Positions 1-6,080 of a stretch of DNA of 7,198 nucleotides are shown here, piece after piece. Under the pieces are notes generated by a model. The model did no database searches, was not told where the DNA came from, and saw only the letters and a program-made list of their open reading frames with translations. A program made the translations under genes and the position numbers. This DNA comes from an uncultured Bacteroidales bacterium. Its GTDB lineage: Bacteria; Bacteroidota; Bacteroidia; Bacteroidales; Paludibacteraceae. Positions within the stretch are counted from its first letter, which is position 1, and each line of letters opens with the position of its first letter. The stretch lies in NCBI GenBank assembly GCA_903873355.1, contig CAIQOG010000116.1, positions 1 to 7,198 on the forward strand, read 5' to 3'.

Positions 1-480
1 ATAATTAATTGGAGAGAACAATAAACTGTATAATAAATCATTTGTAAGGTTTTGAATTAAACCGATGTATTTCGATTGTTCAAAAAAATTCTCAATAGAA
101 GAGCAATAATCAAGTTTTTGCTCGTTCTCAATTTTGTTGATTAACGGACAGTTTGAGAAATTTTCAAGGAAATTGAATTCTTCAATATTATCATTAATAA
201 ACTGATAATGGTTCAGCCACATAGTTCTATAAGTCCCTTTGGATGGTGTAAATTCATTGATATTGTTATGATAAGAACCACCCATTCGTGATTTTAAATG
301 AACGAATAGTTTTTTAATCATATCTTCCTTGTTATCAAAATAAAGGTAGATGGTTGCTGGTGCAACATCTGCTTCGGTAGCTATTTTTGCCATCGAGCTA
401 CCTTCGAACCCATCCCGGTTGACTATTTTAATAGCTGCACGGTAAATTTTATTTACTTTTTCATCGTCTTTTACTCTCAT
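1..480 (-). CDS. TetR/AcrR-family transcriptional regulator (partial, C-terminus off left edge)
   Basis: Read on the minus strand from ATG at 480, the frame stays open for 160 codons to the window edge. The N-terminal 60 residues are a typical TetR DNA-binding domain: an amphipathic helix (KIYRAAIKIVNRDGFEGSS), then the helix-turn-helix around residues 29-48 (SMAKIATEADVAPATIYLYF), then the FDNKEDMIKKLF helix. The remainder is the variable ligand-binding and dimerisation region, which gives no clue to the ligand. Family members are usually about 190-200 residues, so roughly the last 30 are missing. ATG 480 is the only plausible start: the frame upstream reaches a stop at 511-513 with no other start codon, and the next Met (residue 30) lies inside the HTH. 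It diverges from acpH. Such repressors in Bacteroidota often sit beside efflux genes, but any target would lie off the left edge. A hand count gives about 30% GC at 61-360, lower than the housekeeping genes to the right. Confidence 0.93.
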   Translation of the reverse strand, partial: MRVKDDEKVNKIYRAAIKIVNRDGFEGSSMAKIATEADVAPATIYLYFDNKEDMIKKLFVHLKSRMGGSYHNNINEFTPSKGTYRTMWLNHYQFINDNIEEFNFLENFSNCPLINKIENEQKLDYCSSIENFFEQSKYIGLIQNLTNDLLYSLLFSPINY

Positions 481-484
481 GCTG

Positions 485-492
485 CAAATATA
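485..492 (-). promoter_or_regulatory. Putative -7 promoter element of the tetR gene
   Basis: The minus strand reads TATATTTG, an exact match to the Bacteroidota -7 consensus TAnnTTTG. It ends only 4 bases before the tetR ATG, so transcription would begin at or within a base or two of the start codon and the mRNA would be leaderless or nearly so. No clear -33 TTG is visible at the usual distance. The match is seen directly; promoter function is inferred. Confidence 0.5.
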
Positions 493-511
493 AATGAATA
501 CCTGTTCATTT
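492..511. promoter_or_regulatory. Palindromic operator candidate for the TetR regulator
   Basis: A perfect 7-bp inverted repeat, AAATGAA, 6-base centre, TTCATTT. One further A-T pair lies inside the centre, so the core resembles the TGAAnA..TnTTCA half-sites common for TetR-family operators. It abuts the predicted tetR -7 element and lies where the -7/-33 spacer would be, so a bound dimer would block RNA polymerase. Autorepression is inferred from position and family. The acpH -7 element is about 75 bp away, so control of acpH by this site is less certain. Confidence 0.6.
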
Positions 512-518
512 TAATCAT

Positions 519-542
519 TTTTTGAGTTAAATAATTCAAAAA
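519..542. repeat. Inverted repeat in the tetR-acpH intergenic region
   Basis: TTTTTGA at 519-525 and TCAAAAA at 536-542 are perfect 7-bp arms around a 10-base spacer. On the plus strand the stem can extend inward by a G-T pair and two T-A pairs to a 4-base loop. It lies between the two divergent promoters and differs in sequence from the palindrome at 492-511. It could be a second operator or simply an AT-rich coincidence. Confidence 0.4.
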
Positions 543-586
543 TATCAACTTAATACAGTTTTCATTCCATTAAACAATTAAATCGC

Positions 587-594
587 TACTTTTG
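587..594 (+). promoter_or_regulatory. Putative -7 promoter element of acpH
   Basis: TACTTTTG matches the Bacteroidota consensus TAnnTTTG exactly. It lies 23 bases before the TTG start at 618, giving a predicted leader of under 20 bases. No good -33 TTG is visible 19-21 bases upstream, where the sequence is T-rich (about 559-567). Confidence 0.5.
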
Positions 595-617
595 TGCTGA
601 AATTTTAAATTTTTGAT

Positions 618-1220
618 TTGAATTATTTAGCGCATATATTTTTATCAGGGAATAATCCTGAAATTCAGATTGGTAACTTTATCGGTGATTTTGTAAAAGG
701 AAGCAAACTAAAGAAATACCCGGCTGAAATTAAAAAAGGAATAATCCTGCATCGATTAATCGATGAATATACTGACAATCATTCGGTTGTAAAAGAAACG
801 GTATTGCTTTTGCGTCCGGCATTCGGTCGGTATTCTGCCATAATTGCCGATATGTATTTCGATTATTTTCTGGCAAAGAGCTTCCGGTTTTACACGAACG
901 GAATAACACTAAACCGTTTTGCATTCCGATTTTACTTCGCGACTCTGCTTCATTACAAACATTTGCCGACCAAAGTGAAGGGTTTTATATTTCATTTTAT
1001 CATAACGAACAGACTTGGGAAATACTCTAAAATTAAAGGTTTAAAGAAGTCGTTAGAAATAATGTCGAACCATAAAGTTTCGGCACTGAAACCTGATCTT
1101 ATTATCGGGTTTCTTGACGAGCATTCACAGGAAATTGAAACAAAATTTCATCTATTTTTCCCTGATTTGATAGAATTTGTAGCTGAGCAATTAAAATCAG
1201 ATAAATTAAATATCCATTGA
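618..1220 (+). CDS. acpH: Acyl carrier protein phosphodiesterase (AcpH-like, DUF479 family)
   Basis: The 200-residue product fits the roughly 190-200 residues of the ACP phosphodiesterase family, which removes the 4'-phosphopantetheine prosthetic group from holo-ACP in the cytoplasm. Family blocks appear in order: MNYLAHIFLS at 1-10, IGNFIGDFVKG at 18-28 (with Asp24), KGIILHRLIDEYTDNH at 40-55 (His45, Asp49, Asp53), then RYSAIIADMYFDYFLA at 71-86. The last block usually reads DHFL; here the His is Tyr83 (codon TAT), which might affect the HD-like metal site. The start is TTG: the family's N-terminal MN(Y/F)LAH begins exactly there, and the frame meets a stop at 606-608 with no ATG between. 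No Shine-Dalgarno is visible. It is divergent from tetR and 104 bases ahead of ffh, which has its own promoter candidate. The family assignment is secure from motifs; enzymatic activity is inferred. Confidence 0.88.
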   Translation: MNYLAHIFLSGNNPEIQIGNFIGDFVKGSKLKKYPAEIKKGIILHRLIDEYTDNHSVVKETVLLLRPAFGRYSAIIADMYFDYFLAKSFRFYTNGITLNRFAFRFYFATLLHYKHLPTKVKGFIFHFIITNRLGKYSKIKGLKKSLEIMSNHKVSALKPDLIIGFLDEHSQEIETKFHLFFPDLIEFVAEQLKSDKLNIH

Positions 1221-1228
1221 CATTCAGG

Positions 1229-1259
1229 TTGGAAAATTTGGCGTTTTTTTGTACCTTTG
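1229..1259 (+). promoter_or_regulatory. Bacteroidota-type promoter for ffh
   Basis: A TTG at 1229-1231 is followed after 20 bases by TACCTTTG at 1252-1259, fitting the TTG-N19-21-TAnnTTTG pattern of Bacteroidota vegetative promoters. Transcription would start near 1264-1267, leaving a leader of about 60 bases before the ffh ATG. This is the best-formed promoter in the window and may also serve folD and nadE. Confidence 0.6.
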
Positions 1260-1284
1260 TGCTCATTAAAATTTACCCTCTGAA

Positions 1285-1304
1285 TTCAATCGGTTAAGAT
1301 TGAA
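1285..1304 (+). promoter_or_regulatory. Hairpin in the ffh 5' leader
   Basis: TTCAATC at 1285-1291 and GATTGAA at 1298-1304 form a perfect 7-bp stem around a 6-base loop (GGTTAA). It falls inside the predicted untranslated leader and ends 20 bases before the ffh start. No T-run follows, so it is not a terminator. A role in translation or mRNA stability is possible but is only inferred. Confidence 0.4.
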
Positions 1305-1324
1305 CAATTTAATTACAAAACATT

Positions 1325-2644
1325 ATGTTTGAATCACTTAGTGAAAGACTCGACAGGTCGTTTAAAATACTGAAAGGTGAAGGTCGGATTACGGAAATTA
1401 ATGTTGCGGAAACTCTTAAGGATGTACGCAAAGCATTACTCGATGCCGATGTTAACTATAAAATTGCCAAATCGTTTACCGAAACAGTTAAGGAAAAAGC
1501 CATTGGTCAGAATGTATTGACAGCCCTTAAACCGCAACAATTAATGGTGAAAATCGTTCACGATGAGCTTGCTATGCTCATGGGTGGCGAAAGTGTTGAT
1601 GTTAATCTGAAAGGAAATCCAGCTGTAATTTTGATGTCAGGGTTACAAGGCTCTGGAAAAACTACTTTTTCGGGAAAACTGGCTAACCTGCTTAAAACCA
1701 AACGTGGAAAATATCCGTTATTAGTTGCCTGCGATGTATACCGACCTGCTGCTATCGAACAGCTTAAAGTACTTGGAGAACAACTTGGTGTGCCTGTTTA
1801 CTCTGATTTGACAAGCAAAAATCCCGTTGCAATTGCCGAAGCTGCAATAAAATATGCCAAACAGCATGCCAATGATGTGGTAATTATCGATACCGCCGGT
1901 CGTTTGGCGATTGATGAAATGATGATGGCCGAGATAGCTGCCATCAAAAAAGCCATTAATCCTCAGGAAATTCTGTTCGTAGTTGATTCGATGACGGGTC
2001 AGGATGCAGTTAATACTGCAAAAGAATTTAATGATAAACTTGATTTTGACGGAGTAATTCTGACAAAACTTGATGGTGATACCCGTGGTGGTGCTGCACT
2101 TTCAATTCGTTCGGTGGTAAACAAACCGATTAAGTTTGTAGGTACCGGCGAGAAAATGGATGCGCTGGATGTTTTTTATCCTGAACGTATGGCCGATCGT
2201 ATTTTGGGAATGGGTGATATCGTTTCGTTGGTTGAACGCGCTCAGGAACAATATGATGAAGAAGAAGCCCGGCGGATTCAGAAAAAAATTGCCAAAAATC
2301 AGTTTGATTTTGATGATTTTCTGGCTCAGATAGCCCAAATCAAGAAAATGGGTAATATCAAAGATCTTGCATCAATGATTCCGGGAATGGGAAAAGCGTT
2401 GAAAGATGTTGATATTGATGAAAATGCTTTTAAGGGTATTGAGGCAATAATTCATTCCATGACAGCGAAAGAACGAGCTAATCCAACATTGTTGAATGGA
2501 AGCAGGAAACAGCGTATTGCTAGCGGAAGTGGTACAACTATTGTGGAAGTGAACCGACTGCTGAAACAGTTCGAACAAACCAGCAAAATGATGCGTATGG
2601 CTTCTATGAGTCAGGGAAAATTGAAATTCGGAAAAAAAAGATAA
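1325..2644 (+). CDS. ffh: Signal recognition particle protein Ffh (SRP54 homologue)
   Basis: Ffh is the GTPase that, with the SRP RNA, binds hydrophobic signal sequences on nascent chains and delivers ribosomes to FtsY at the inner membrane. The 439 residues match the family length. An N domain (about 1-95, starting MFESLSERLDRSFKILKGEG) precedes the G domain, with the P-loop GLQGSGKTT at 106-114, DVYRPAAIEQL at 137-147, DTAGR at 189-193, TKLDGDTRGGAALS at 247-260 and GTGEKMDALDVF at 273-284. The Met-rich M domain (about 320-439) has IPGMGK at 352-357 and the SRP-RNA-binding segment GSRKQRIASGSG at 392-403. Everything looks intact. ATG 1325 gives the canonical N-terminus without a Shine-Dalgarno. 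folD follows after 88 bases, a neighbourhood I recall as common in Bacteroidales. No SRP RNA gene (ffs) was recognised in the window. Confidence 0.98.
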   Translation: MFESLSERLDRSFKILKGEGRITEINVAETLKDVRKALLDADVNYKIAKSFTETVKEKAIGQNVLTALKPQQLMVKIVHDELAMLMGGESVDVNLKGNPAVILMSGLQGSGKTTFSGKLANLLKTKRGKYPLLVACDVYRPAAIEQLKVLGEQLGVPVYSDLTSKNPVAIAEAAIKYAKQHANDVVIIDTAGRLAIDEMMMAEIAAIKKAINPQEILFVVDSMTGQDAVNTAKEFNDKLDFDGVILTKLDGDTRGGAALSIRSVVNKPIKFVGTGEKMDALDVFYPERMADRILGMGDIVSLVERAQEQYDEEEARRIQKKIAKNQFDFDDFLAQIAQIKKMGNIKDLASMIPGMGKALKDVDIDENAFKGIEAIIHSMTAKERANPTLLNGSRKQRIASGSGTTIVEVNRLLKQFEQTSKMMRMASMSQGKLKFGKKR

Positions 2645-2649
2645 TTAAT

Positions 2650-2684
2650 CAGTTGATAGTTGACAGTTGATAATTGACAGTTAG
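2650..2684. repeat. Heptanucleotide tandem repeat between ffh and folD
   Basis: Four consecutive 7-base units, CAGTTGA, TAGTTGA, CAGTTGA and TAATTGA (consensus YARTTGA), are followed by a decayed fifth copy, CAGTTAG. The units alternate, giving a 14-base super-period. The tract starts 6 bases after the ffh stop codon and ends about 48 bases before folD. It resembles the short tandemly repeated heptamers known from other bacterial intergenic regions. I found no second copy in the window. Confidence 0.75.
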
Positions 2685-2732
2685 TAGCAATTATTCAACG
2701 GAATCAGTAAATCAGCTTTCAATCATATTGGG

Positions 2733-3614
2733 ATGTACACACTTATCGATGGAAAAGCAATTTCCGAACAGGTTAAAACTGAGATTGCTGAAGAAGTAAA
2801 AACCATGGTGGCAGCCGGTAAACGCGCTCCACACTTAGCTGTAATCATTGTTGGTCACGATGGAGGAAGTGAAACTTACGTGGCTCACAAAGTAAAATCA
2901 TGCGAACAGGTTGGTTTTACTTCAACAAAAATCACATTTGAAGATAATGTTACAGAAGCAGAATTACTGGCTAAAATAATAGAATTAAATAATGACAAAG
3001 GACTGGATGGTTTTATTGTTCAGCTACCTTTACCAAAGCATATTTCGGAACAAAAAGTTATTGAAGCTATTGACTATCGCAAAGATGTGGATGGTTTTCA
3101 TCCGGTGAATGTGGGTCGCATGTCAATCGGTTTACCTTGTTATGTGTCGGCAACACCTTCAGGCATTATTGAATTACTGAAACGTTATGAAATTCCAACT
3201 TCGGGTAAAAACTGTGTTGTAATTGGTCGCAGTAATATTGTAGGAAAACCGGTTGCTTCACTCATGATGCAAAAAGGTTATCCGGGCGATGCCACGGTTA
3301 CAGTTTGCCACAGTCGCACGAAAAACCTGAAAGAAATTTGCCTCCAAGCTGATATAATCATTGCAGCATTGGGGATGCCGGAGTTCTTGACGGCTGATAT
3401 GGTAAAAGATGGAGTTACAGTAATTGATGTGGGAACAACACGAGTTCCATCTGATAAAACTAAAAGCGGATTCCGACTGAGTGGTGATGTGAAATTTGAT
3501 GAAGTGGCACCTAAATGTTCTTTTATAACTCCGGTTCCGGGTGGTGTTGGACCAATGACAATTGTTTCTTTGTTGAAAAATACTTTGCTGGCCGCTAAAG
3601 GAGAAATCTATTAG
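2733..3614 (+). CDS. folD: Bifunctional methylenetetrahydrofolate dehydrogenase / methenyltetrahydrofolate cyclohydrolase FolD
   Basis: FolD interconverts 5,10-methylene-, 5,10-methenyl- and 10-formyl-tetrahydrofolate in the cytoplasm, supplying purine and formyl-Met synthesis. The 293 residues fit the family (about 280-300). Visible signatures are IDGKAIS at 5-11, the YxxxK motif with Tyr49 and catalytic Lys53, GFIVQLPLP at 93-101 (Gln97), DVDGFHP at 118-124 (Asp120), [10 protein letters not shown] at 140-149, the dinucleotide-binding [11 protein letters not shown] at 163-173, and [11 protein letters not shown] at 267-277. All catalytic positions are present. ATG 2733 matches the family N-terminus ([10 protein letters not shown]); no strong Shine-Dalgarno or TAnnTTTG promoter is visible in the 88 bases upstream, so co-transcription from ffh is likely. 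nadE begins 70 bases downstream. Confidence 0.98.
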   Translation: MYTLIDGKAISEQVKTEIAEEVKTMVAAGKRAPHLAVIIVGHDGGSETYVAHKVKSCEQVGFTSTKITFEDNVTEAELLAKIIELNNDKGLDGFIVQLPLPKHISEQKVIEAIDYRKDVDGFHPVNVGRMSIGLPCYVSATPSGIIELLKRYEIPTSGKNCVVIGRSNIVGKPVASLMMQKGYPGDATVTVCHSRTKNLKEICLQADIIIAALGMPEFLTADMVKDGVTVIDVGTTRVPSDKTKSGFRLSGDVKFDEVAPKCSFITPVPGGVGPMTIVSLLKNTLLAAKGEIY

Positions 3615-3672
3615 GATAACCTAAGACTCCATTACAGGGCTATTTTCCAGACATAAACTTAACTCTCTTTTT

Positions 3673-3677
3673 GGAGG
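3673..3677 (+). promoter_or_regulatory. Strong Shine-Dalgarno sequence of nadE
   Basis: GGAGG, extended to GGAGGGG at 3673-3679, ends 7 bases before the nadE ATG. This is near-ideal pairing and spacing with the 3' end of 16S rRNA and fixes the start at 3685. No other gene in the window has a comparable site. Confidence 0.8.
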
Positions 3678-3684
3678 GGAAAAT

Positions 3685-5595
3685 ATGAATAACGGATTTA
3701 TACGGGTTGCCGCTGCCATTCCTGAACTTAGGGTAGCAGACTGTGCTTTCAATGCAGCACAAATTGGCGAACTTATGCTGAAAGCAGAGGAGGAAAAAGT
3801 ACAGATTGTGTGCTTTCCTGAACTTTCAGTGACCGGATATACCTGTGCCGATTTGTTTTTTCAGCAGCAATTACTTGACGATGCTCTTAAAGCTCTGACT
3901 GAGCTTCAGATGAAAACTTTTTCAACAACCGCTGTCATAATTGTCGGAATGCCACTACGGATTCAGAATCAGTTATTTAATACGGCTGTAGTTCTGCAAG
4001 GTGGTCATATACTGGGAGTTGTTCCAAAATCACATCTGCCAAATAACAACGAATTCTACGAGAAACGCTGGTTTGCACCTGCAACTGCCACCAACAATCA
4101 AACGATTTTACTTTCCGGCAAAGAAGTTCCATTTGGAACAAATTTACTTTTCAGTGATGGAAAGTTCTCATTCGGCATTGAGCTTTGCGAAGACTTATGG
4201 GTGCCTATTCCCCCAAGTTCACAACATGTTATTCATGGTGCTGACGTAATTTTCAATCTCTCAGCCACTAACGAACTTACCGGAAAACATCAATATCTCC
4301 GTCAGCTTATTGAACAACAATCAGCTCGCTGTAATGCGGGTTATGTTTACGCATCAGCCGGAGCTGGCGAATCGACTACCGATGTGGTTTATTCAGGAAA
4401 TGGTATCATTGCTGAAAATGGTAAAATCATTGCTGCTTCTGAACGTTTTTCATTTCTTTCACAACTGATTGTCAGTGAAATAGATATTGAACGTTTACAA
4501 GCCGACCGCATGCGTAATACCAATTTTTGCAACGATAGATCTGCAGAAGTTTATCGGACAATAAAAATTGAAGATGCACATTTTACAAAATTTGAACTGA
4601 AACGAACTTTTGAAAAGCATCCGTTCGTGCCTTCGCCATTGAATCGTGATGCAAGTTGTGAAGAGATTTTCTCGATACAAGTGGGTGGATTGGCAAAACG
4701 ATGGAAACATACAAATTCCGAGACAGTTGTGGTTGGGATATCAGGAGGCTTGGATTCTACACTTGCATTGTTGGTTTGTGTGAAAACGGCTGACAAACTT
4801 GCTTACGACCGAAAACGGATTATCGGCATAACTATGCCGGGCTTCGGAACGACTGACCGCACTTACAGCAATGCAATCAATCTGATGAAGTCACTTGGAA
4901 TTACCCAAATGGAAATATCCATTAAAGAGGCTTCATTACTGCATTTCAAAGACATAAATCACAATCCGGATCAACATGATGTAACCTACGAAAACACGCA
5001 GGCGCGGGAGCGAACACAAATCTTGATGGACATTGCCAATAAGCACAACGGACTGGTAATTGGAACCGGTGATTTGTCGGAATTAGCATTGGGTTGGGCA
5101 ACTTATAACGGCGACCACATGTCGATGTATGCTGTAAATTCGGGTGTCCCTAAAACGTTGGTTCGTTATCTGGTTGATTGGGCTGCTCATCAGCTTGATA
5201 AAAAATCGGAAGTGATTTTAAAAGATGTACTCGACACCCCTGTTAGTCCTGAACTTTTACCAGCAGACGAAAACGGTGATATTGCTCAAAAAACAGAAGA
5301 TATTGTAGGTCCGTATGAACTCCACGATTTCTTTTTATATTACTTTGTTCGGTTCGGGTTTAGTCCTGCAAAGATTCTTTTTCTCGCAAACAGAGCATTT
5401 GATGGAATTTATGATGAGGAAACCATAAAAAAATGGCTTAAAACCTTTATTCGGAGGTTTTTCGCACAACAGTTTAAGCGTTCTTGTATTCCGGATGGAC
5501 CCAAAGTCGGGTCAATAAACCTATCGCCACGTGGTGATTGGCGGATGCCGAGCGATGCAATTGCATTCGGATTTCCACCTGATTTTGAAGATTAA
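3685..5595 (+). CDS. nadE: Glutamine-dependent NAD(+) synthetase (glutamine amidotransferase-NAD synthase fusion)
   Basis: This enzyme performs the last step of NAD synthesis: ATP-dependent amidation of nicotinate adenine dinucleotide using ammonia from glutamine. The 636 residues match the long two-domain form. The N-terminal nitrilase-like glutaminase (about 5-290) has the Glu-Lys-Cys triad: Glu46 in FPELSVTGY, Lys115 in VVPKSHLPN, Cys168 in FGIELCEDLW. The C-terminal synthetase (about 325-636) has the ATP-pyrophosphatase loop GISGGLDST at 351-359, with IGTGDLSELALGWATYNGDH at 459-478 and the MSMYAVNSGVPKTLVRYL region at 479-496. It ends with RGDWRMPSDA at 616-625. All key residues are present, so it should use glutamine rather than free ammonia. 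ATG 3685 follows a strong GGAGG. No TAnnTTTG promoter lies in the 70-base gap after folD. GC is about 45% at 4621-4920 by hand count. Confidence 0.97.
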   Translation: MNNGFIRVAAAIPELRVADCAFNAAQIGELMLKAEEEKVQIVCFPELSVTGYTCADLFFQQQLLDDALKALTELQMKTFSTTAVIIVGMPLRIQNQLFNTAVVLQGGHILGVVPKSHLPNNNEFYEKRWFAPATATNNQTILLSGKEVPFGTNLLFSDGKFSFGIELCEDLWVPIPPSSQHVIHGADVIFNLSATNELTGKHQYLRQLIEQQSARCNAGYVYASAGAGESTTDVVYSGNGIIAENGKIIAASERFSFLSQLIVSEIDIERLQADRMRNTNFCNDRSAEVYRTIKIEDAHFTKFELKRTFEKHPFVPSPLNRDASCEEIFSIQVGGLAKRWKHTNSETVVVGISGGLDSTLALLVCVKTADKLAYDRKRIIGITMPGFGTTDRTYSNAINLMKSLGITQMEISIKEASLLHFKDINHNPDQHDVTYENTQARERTQILMDIANKHNGLVIGTGDLSELALGWATYNGDHMSMYAVNSGVPKTLVRYLVDWAAHQLDKKSEVILKDVLDTPVSPELLPADENGDIAQKTEDIVGPYELHDFFLYYFVRFGFSPAKILFLANRAFDGIYDEETIKKWLKTFIRRFFAQQFKRSCIPDGPKVGSINLSPRGDWRMPSDAIAFGFPPDFED

Positions 5596-5622
5596 TATAT
5601 AAACATTATTAACTGTTTTACG

Positions 5623-5647
5623 TTATTAATATTATTGAGATTAATAA
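5623..5647. repeat. AT-only inverted repeat downstream of nadE
   Basis: TTATTAAT at 5623-5630 and ATTAATAA at 5640-5647 are perfect 8-bp arms around a 9-base spacer. It sits 28 bases after the nadE stop and 19 bases before the next start. The arms contain only A and T, so a stem would be weak and there is no following T-run; it could be an operator-like site or chance in an AT-rich gap. A near match to the -7 consensus, TATTATTG (5630-5637), overlaps its centre. Confidence 0.35.
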
Positions 5648-5665
5648 TTCTACTGAAAATCGACT

Positions 5666-6046
5666 ATGGAAATGACAGAAAATGATATTTATTTCAAAAC
5701 CAGGGAAGCAATTGTAAAGGTTTTCAATTCACTTGGTCCCGGTTTACAGAAATCAACCTATGAATCAGTGTTGTTTTACGAATTATGCAAAATGGGATTT
5801 AATGTAAAATCTCAACCTTCATTACCTATTATTTACGACAACACAAAACTCAATGACAGTTATAAGGTTGATTTATTGATAGATAATAAAGTTATAATTT
5901 CAATCAAGTCGGAAGAATTTATTACTGAAACTAACCACCAGGAGATTAATACTTATCTGAAACTTTGTGATAAAAAACTTGGCATTATGGTTAATTTTAA
6001 TACGTCCAACATTGAACAATCTATTTATGTAAAAGTAACCGGTTAA
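5666..6046 (+). CDS. GxxExxY-family protein (PD-(D/E)XK-like fold) with degenerate active site
   Basis: The 126 residues align by eye along their full length with the GxxExxY family (PDDEXK_3-type), small proteins of unknown function with a nuclease-like fold. Diagnostic parts are an N-terminal helix, LGPGLQKSTYESVLFYEL at 23-40, a variable strand region, YKVDLLIDNKVIISIK at 66-81, INTYLKL at 94-100 and LGIMVNFN at 105-112. Usual family residues are replaced: the Glu of GxxExxY is Lys29, the Glu of the E-x-K strand is Ser79 (Asp69 and Lys81 remain), and the usual Gln before the TYL segment appears to be Glu93. It is therefore probably not a working nuclease; this is inference. The start may be ATG 5666 or, more like homologues that begin MTEN, ATG 5672; no Shine-Dalgarno decides it. 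GC is about 30% at 5701-6000, far below both neighbours, suggesting separate acquisition. The frame is intact. Confidence 0.82.
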   Translation: MEMTENDIYFKTREAIVKVFNSLGPGLQKSTYESVLFYELCKMGFNVKSQPSLPIIYDNTKLNDSYKVDLLIDNKVIISIKSEEFITETNHQEINTYLKLCDKKLGIMVNFNTSNIEQSIYVKVTG

Positions 6047-6080
6047 AGGGCTTTGACTCATTACTAATTTTTTATATAAC

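Noticed and set aside
2650..2684. CRISPR-like array
   Set aside because: The units are 7 bases with no spacers between them, so this is a simple tandem repeat; no cas gene is nearby.
2645..2732. SRP RNA gene (ffs) next to ffh
   Set aside because: The 88-base gap is AT-rich and partly a heptamer tandem repeat. I see neither the conserved GGAA-tetraloop hairpin nor a GC-rich stem.
3611..3624. Hairpin TTAGG-ATAA-CCTAA at the folD stop codon as a terminator
   Set aside because: The stem is only 5 bp, includes the stop codon, and no T-run follows. It is too weak to call an intrinsic terminator.
4001..4249. 82-codon open frame on the plus strand inside nadE
   Set aside because: It is out of frame within the glutaminase domain of an intact nadE, and its product has no recognisable motif.
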